A DNA stretch of 64,000 nucleotides from Prosapia bicincta (Eukaryota > Arthropoda > Insecta > Hemiptera > Cercopidae). The stretch is taken from the NCBI GenBank assembly GCA_036971475.1, contig JBAIZL010000005.1:178741886-178805885 (forward strand), read 5' to 3'. Each line of letters opens with the position of its first letter. Positions within the stretch are counted from its first letter, which is position 1. The notes below the pieces were generated by a model that had not been told where the DNA came from, did no database searches, and saw nothing but the letters and a program-made list of their open reading frames with translations. Of this stretch, positions 59,095 through 64,000 are shown one piece after another. The position numbers were made by a program, and so were the translations under genes.

Positions 59095-59383
59095 CTGTGT
59101 CAGAAAGACAAAATATGCTAAGGTAGTATATTAAACATTTGTATGACTGAAAATAAAAGCCATATTCTGTAGCATAGTTTATCTTCTTCAATCTAATACT
59201 CATATATCATCTTTTCAACTGTCCTGAATCTAATGAACAAATTATAAACTTAAAACATTATTTTGGATGCTAATAACACCATTTAGACCTTACACCAAAA
59301 TTTTAAACAGAAATTTTAAATCTTCTAAATAAATGCATTGAAATCATGAAACCTTACTTACTTCTACGTACAGGGGTTCAGCT

Positions 59384-60514
59384 TTAGGTCTAGCCAATAG
59401 CCCGATGTCCATGGTATATGATAGATGCAATAGCCCAGGATTGTTTATTCTTTAGTATTTCCTGCCATGCAGATACTTGGGTTCATAGAATATCCCTTGC
59501 AGGAATCGTGTAGGGACAATTAAGTAATATATGCTCCAAGCTCTCCTTGTTGTCGCCACAAAACAGGCATTGCAGCGAATCCGAAAGGCCAAAGCAGAAC
59601 AAATATTTTTGAGTCACAATGTCACCTGTACATGCTCTAGCTGCGAAAGTAGCAAACAGACGAAGTATATTTTTGTATGTGTCATCCTTAGGTGGCTTCG
59701 GTTGTGTTTGGTACAAGTTTCGACCTGTGGTCCCCGACTTACAAAAATCTGTCCAGTTCCATCTGAAATATTTTCCTTCTGATCTCTTACATTGCAGTAA
59801 AGAGAATCTGTTTTGATCAGCAGGAAACATTGAACAGGCCTCCCTGGCAATTTTGTCTGCTATTTCATTACCAATTACACCACAATGTGATGGTACCCAC
59901 TACAAAGTTATAGCTTTACCTTTAGAGTGAAGATATAGAAACTGTTTCCTGATTTCATCAATTCATTTTGGATCTGGATAAAGCTGCCAAGGCCGATTTA
60001 GAGTCTCTGAAAATACAAATATATTGTTCTTCAGTGAACAGCAGCTTGATAATGCCGAGTTGATTGCTAGCAGTTCAGCGTCCATATTGGATTGAGCATT
60101 TTCAGGTATGTAATACCGATCATTATTGTTTTGGTTAGCACTCACCTGACTTCTTGTTATCCTTATCCAAAGACCCGTCTGTTAAAATTTTTATGTGACT
60201 ACACTATCCATTTTCAATCATTTCTGCCGTGACTGCTCACAAAATTTTGGCATGATCGTTTTTAGTCACTTTCTGAGGACGTTCCAATACTACTTGGATG
60301 CCAGATAATAGGTGATTCCTTGTACAATGGTGATATTTGTTCTGGTTGGTTATGCAGAATAATTCTAGAGAAATTGTTCATTTGGTAGGTGAATGAAGTT
60401 TTAATGTTAAACCTACAAGTACCAAAGTTGTACAATGGGTGTTTGAGTTTCGATTTTTTGAAATTTATTCCACATTTCCCTTCAATGGAATGCAATATGT
60501 AAAATAACTTGTTT
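59384..60514 (-). pseudogene. Non-LTR retrotransposon 3' end, copy 2
   Basis: Exact repeat of 54430-55560, with the same broken RNase H (ILTDGS; WVPSHCGVIGNEIADK) and CLFCG...H....CP zinc knuckle. It was carried along by the tandem duplication; it is not a separate insertion. Confidence 0.85.
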
Positions 60515-63378
60515 CTTGTTTAAAAGTGTGAAAAGGAAAACCATCTTGGCAAGCTCATTAAGTTTATTTTATCAAGAATTAGGCCTACTGTATTTCATTA
60601 AAGTAACATATGTCTTCAAAAAACATCTGTAAAAAATCCGATTCAACTAAACCTGTTAAGTATTGCTCCTGATTACTAATTAATTATACTTTTAAATAAT
60701 CTACTGGTCTAGTCTACAAATCTTTAAATAGTTATTTTTGAAAATTATTTCCATTACTACAAATTTTCAATGTAAAAGGTTTATTAAACAGTATTAGAAT
60801 AAGCTAATTATAAATATTTTATAATAAATAAATTTACACAGTCAATTTTAAAATACAGTAATAGGCAATCGAAATTTATACCAAGAAGGTGACCAAACTG
60901 GTTATTCCGTAATAAAGCAAAATATTTAGTCAGACTATTTCTATACAATGAACATTTTGAAACCAGGTTGAAAATTTTAAAAACTAATGAGTTTATCAAT
61001 AGCATAATATAAATTGTGTAGTTTTGTTTGTAACTGAATAAAACAAAATAAGGAATTCAAAATATATAAAAATAAATCAAGATTGTAATACATAGTATAG
61101 TCTATAATTTTACATAATTATATCTTACCTATAGTTATTTTAATACTTACTTTAAATGAAATTTGTTTCCATGAAGTAATGCTATGCATAATTAAATAAT
61201 CATAGAATTTAACTGAAAATTTTGTAATACATTTATTTTTATTAAATAGACACAATTAAATTTTGTAAGGTAAGCATGTCTAAAGTTACATATAAAACAA
61301 CAATAGAGAACATATGTTATTACTGTAAATAAATATATGTAAATGATTTCTCAGTTCAAAGCTATCATGATGGCTTATAATTTTTTATTATATAATTTTT
61401 CTCACCAAGCAACAGTTCTTCAATTTCATAGCTAGGATCTATGACCTTAACATAGGTTGATTTCTCCCTTCTTGCATGTTTTCATGCATTATATTAAATC
61501 TAATGTCACATAGGAATGTCCCTAAATATTGCTCAATCATCAGACTACTCTTTCATTTTCTCATCCGTCAGATTCTTCTATTTACGCAGACATTATCTTG
61601 AGAAAAAATCCACATGAAAACAAACTGTTGTAAGTTAGGAATCTTATGTGTTGATTTGTTACAAATTTGATGATTAATTTTTTTGAAAATAATTCCTTTC
61701 CTTTTATATAAATTTTACAACTTCTCTTCCTTAAAAAAACATTTTGCTAAGAAACATTGCTTTCATAGAGCTAATTTGCATAATATAACAATTATCACAA
61801 TCGTCTAGCATTACAAAGAGATTTATGTGTTGAAATATCTTCAACATCTGGTAAGGTGTTGACTTTTTCATACAGCAGTATTTTGTTTAAACAATATATG
61901 ATGTTTAAAAGTAACTTAAATAAACTCCTAACTAATTAAACTTACTACTGTAGACATAAACCATCCAATTGGTGTATAAAAGTAGATTAACATTTGTGAT
62001 AATTTATTACTAAGCAAGTTATGACTTACTGTAGCCTCAAGTGGATTGGAATGTAGTTTTTTCAAAAATTAATACTTCTTCCTCAAAAATATTTGAGGTT
62101 GATTGACCTTAGTAAAAACCTCAAATAAGTAATCAGAGCTAATTTGAATCGGGCACAGTTATGATAGTTGATTTGTTCCAATTAGTAAACCAAAACAAAA
62201 ATGGTGGTCTTTTCTATTTGTATTACTTTAATCATATGTGTATGCCTACAAATAAGATCATCTGCTATGTACTGAAATTTAACTATTCAAACAGTTGTTG
62301 CATTAAAATTTGTATTTCATACTTTGTGAAATTCATATGTACAGTACAGTTCAAAATTTACTTTCACTATTCTAATTAACTGTTTTAACCTTTAATAGCA
62401 TGATGTAAATATATTTCATTTAAGAAAAAAGTACAGTACAGTATACTGCCTACATTACAACATTGAGAAAAAAATTGGTAATGGAGTGCTAAATGAACCC
62501 TTTTTATAAACCCCTATATTTCTTTTGTACAAGATTCTATTTGATAATTATACCAGTTCATTGGAGAATGATTGCCACAAATATGTTGTCAGCTCTTTTG
62601 AAATTCTCTAACTTTACCAATGACGTAAATTTTTGCTTAACATTAGGTTTTCAATTAGGAAAAGCTGACATGATAAATTAACAAAATGATACTGAACCAG
62701 GAAAATGACAAACTAACATATACATTACTGAGAGGTTTTTATATATCTACTGTTTCTCAGAAAGATGAATCCTAACATAAACTGTAAAATAGGTACCGAT
62801 TACTGGCATTTCTAATTATTGTCTTTCTGATCAACAATGCCCAACTAAAAATTAAATAGTTTCAAAATACTTAAAGGAATTTAATAAAATGTAACACAAC
62901 ACTTGAAAGTAAATTTTTATCAGACATATATTTATTGTGTAATAATTATTAATAATTAACAACAAAAAATTATAATCAAATAAACTAGAAATATCACCAT
63001 AAACAAAGCAATAAGTTAATTATAAAGAATACAAAGAAAAACATAGGTCTCATTGGGTAAAACGCGCAACAGGTAGCTCAAGTAAAAACATTATTTGGAA
63101 ATAAGTAACTGGTTTAGAATTTGTAGACTTAACATAAATTTGTGTTTAAAATATAATACTAGTAACACTAAATACAGCAAATCTATATTTTAAAACTACA
63201 AAATTAAAATTATTTTCATAAGATTTTACTAAAATTAACATAGAATAACTAAAATCATAACAATTTTACTATTTTAAAGACACTGATCTTACCCTTCTTT
63301 ATATTTTGGGTTATAAATAATATGAATTGATCAACTTTAATAGAAAAGTTTTTGGTTACTAACAAATATTTTGTTAAT
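60515..63378. other. Intron inside copy 2, no gene seen
   Basis: Repeat of 55561-58424; no recognisable gene. Confidence 0.5.
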
Positions 63379-63454
63379 CACTTAAACAATCGTGATCACT
63401 ATTGTTTAAGTGATTAATAAGATTCACCGAATGTAATGGACTATAAAATTCAAG
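63379..63454. repeat. Short palindrome of the 18.3-kb family, copy 2
   Basis: Same as 58425-58500, present because of the tandem duplication. Confidence 0.7.
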
Positions 63455-63838
63455 AAATATTTTGTATTTGGTAGTTGATATTTCATTAGATATAGTTATT
63501 ACTCACTCAGTATTAAAACAAAAATTTAATAAAAGTTTACTATTTGTTTTCTATCAAGTATATTTCAATAAAACTTTGATTAAGTATTGCTTTTTTTTAA
63601 CCATTAGTTTCTGTTAACCATAAATAGTGAAAGCAATATAAAAATTTTAATCAGACTGCACTGATGCTAATAAAAGATTTAGTTCAGTTCATAGTAAAAA
63701 AAACAAACTATTAATCAGTCGGTTTAATGTGACTCAGATTCCTCTACTACTCTGCAAGATACAGAATATTATCGAACTGAAATCTCATGCCCAGAAGAGA
63801 ATAACGAAATATTTTTAAACTCAATACCCTCTTTATAA

Positions 63839-64000
63839 TAATAAGTTAAATAAATACACTTTTTAACATACTATATTTCTATACTACTGTAAATATTTTT
63901 CAGTTATTTAATACAAATTTGTTTTTTTATTGCAAATGAGTGTAAATTAATGTTTTTATCAATAATAGAGCCAATTAATTTTTATTTATAGTTTAACCTT
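63839..64000. other. Unique intron edge, no gene seen
   Basis: AT-rich; no exon of the host gene visible before the window ends. Confidence 0.5.

Larger units (their letters stand above)
58885..63838. repeat. Tandem duplication, copy 2 (4,954 bp)
   Basis: Second unit of the duplication; right border CTTTATAA at 63838, followed by unique sequence TAATAAGTTAAATAAATAC. Confidence 0.97.

Overview
The window looks like AT-rich, intron-dominated nuclear DNA of an arthropod, most likely an insect and possibly a hemipteran with a large genome. The case for this is the spliced gene with GT-AG introns, the transposon mix (mariner, piggyBac, Tigger/pogo, Penelope-like, Ty3/gypsy, an RNase H-type non-LTR element) and an insect-like U2 snRNA fragment. 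The species is an inference. No bacterial features, rRNA, intact tRNA or CRISPR array were seen.

One host gene runs along the minus strand through almost the whole window. I assembled ten distinct exons (525 codons) between 54140 and 5523. All have AG/GT borders and phase-compatible joins. They encode MORN repeats first, then ankyrin repeats, the order of ANKMY1 (ankyrin repeat and MYND domain-containing protein 1). The 5' end lies beyond position 64000. The 3' part, where a MYND finger would be expected, lies to the left of position 1.

The introns are packed with mobile elements. From left to right: piggyBac and Tc1/mariner-like fragments (0.8-2.3 kb); an internally deleted mariner (3.4-4.2 kb); a broken piggyBac (4.7-5.4 kb); a Penelope-like element (7.4-8.5 kb); an 8.4-kb piggyBac with TTAA ends (9.5-18.0 kb) into which a young LTR retrotransposon with 1,512-bp LTRs has inserted (11.6-17.3 kb); palindromic repeats (18.0-18.5 kb); a Tigger-type MITE with a minisatellite (19.0-19.5 kb); a Penelope fragment (21.4 kb); a gypsy pol remnant (25.9-28.4 kb) abutting the 3' half of a U2 snRNA gene (28.4 kb); a palindromic repeat with hammerhead ribozyme-like motifs (31.1 kb); a nearly complete Tigger (32.3-34.7 kb) and two Tigger relics (36.3 and 43.1 kb); a solo LTR (40.6-42.2 kb); a head-to-tail Penelope tandem (45.2-49.2 kb); and further Penelope fragments (50.4-52.6 kb).

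The right end (53931-63838) is a direct tandem duplication of a 4,954-bp unit with no difference seen. It contains one complete phase 0-0 MORN exon, so if it is real the gene gains 54 residues in frame; otherwise it is an assembly artefact. The most striking other signal is a set of hammerhead ribozyme-like folds in the terminal repeats of several Penelope-type families, two of which carry short palindromic stem III sequences.
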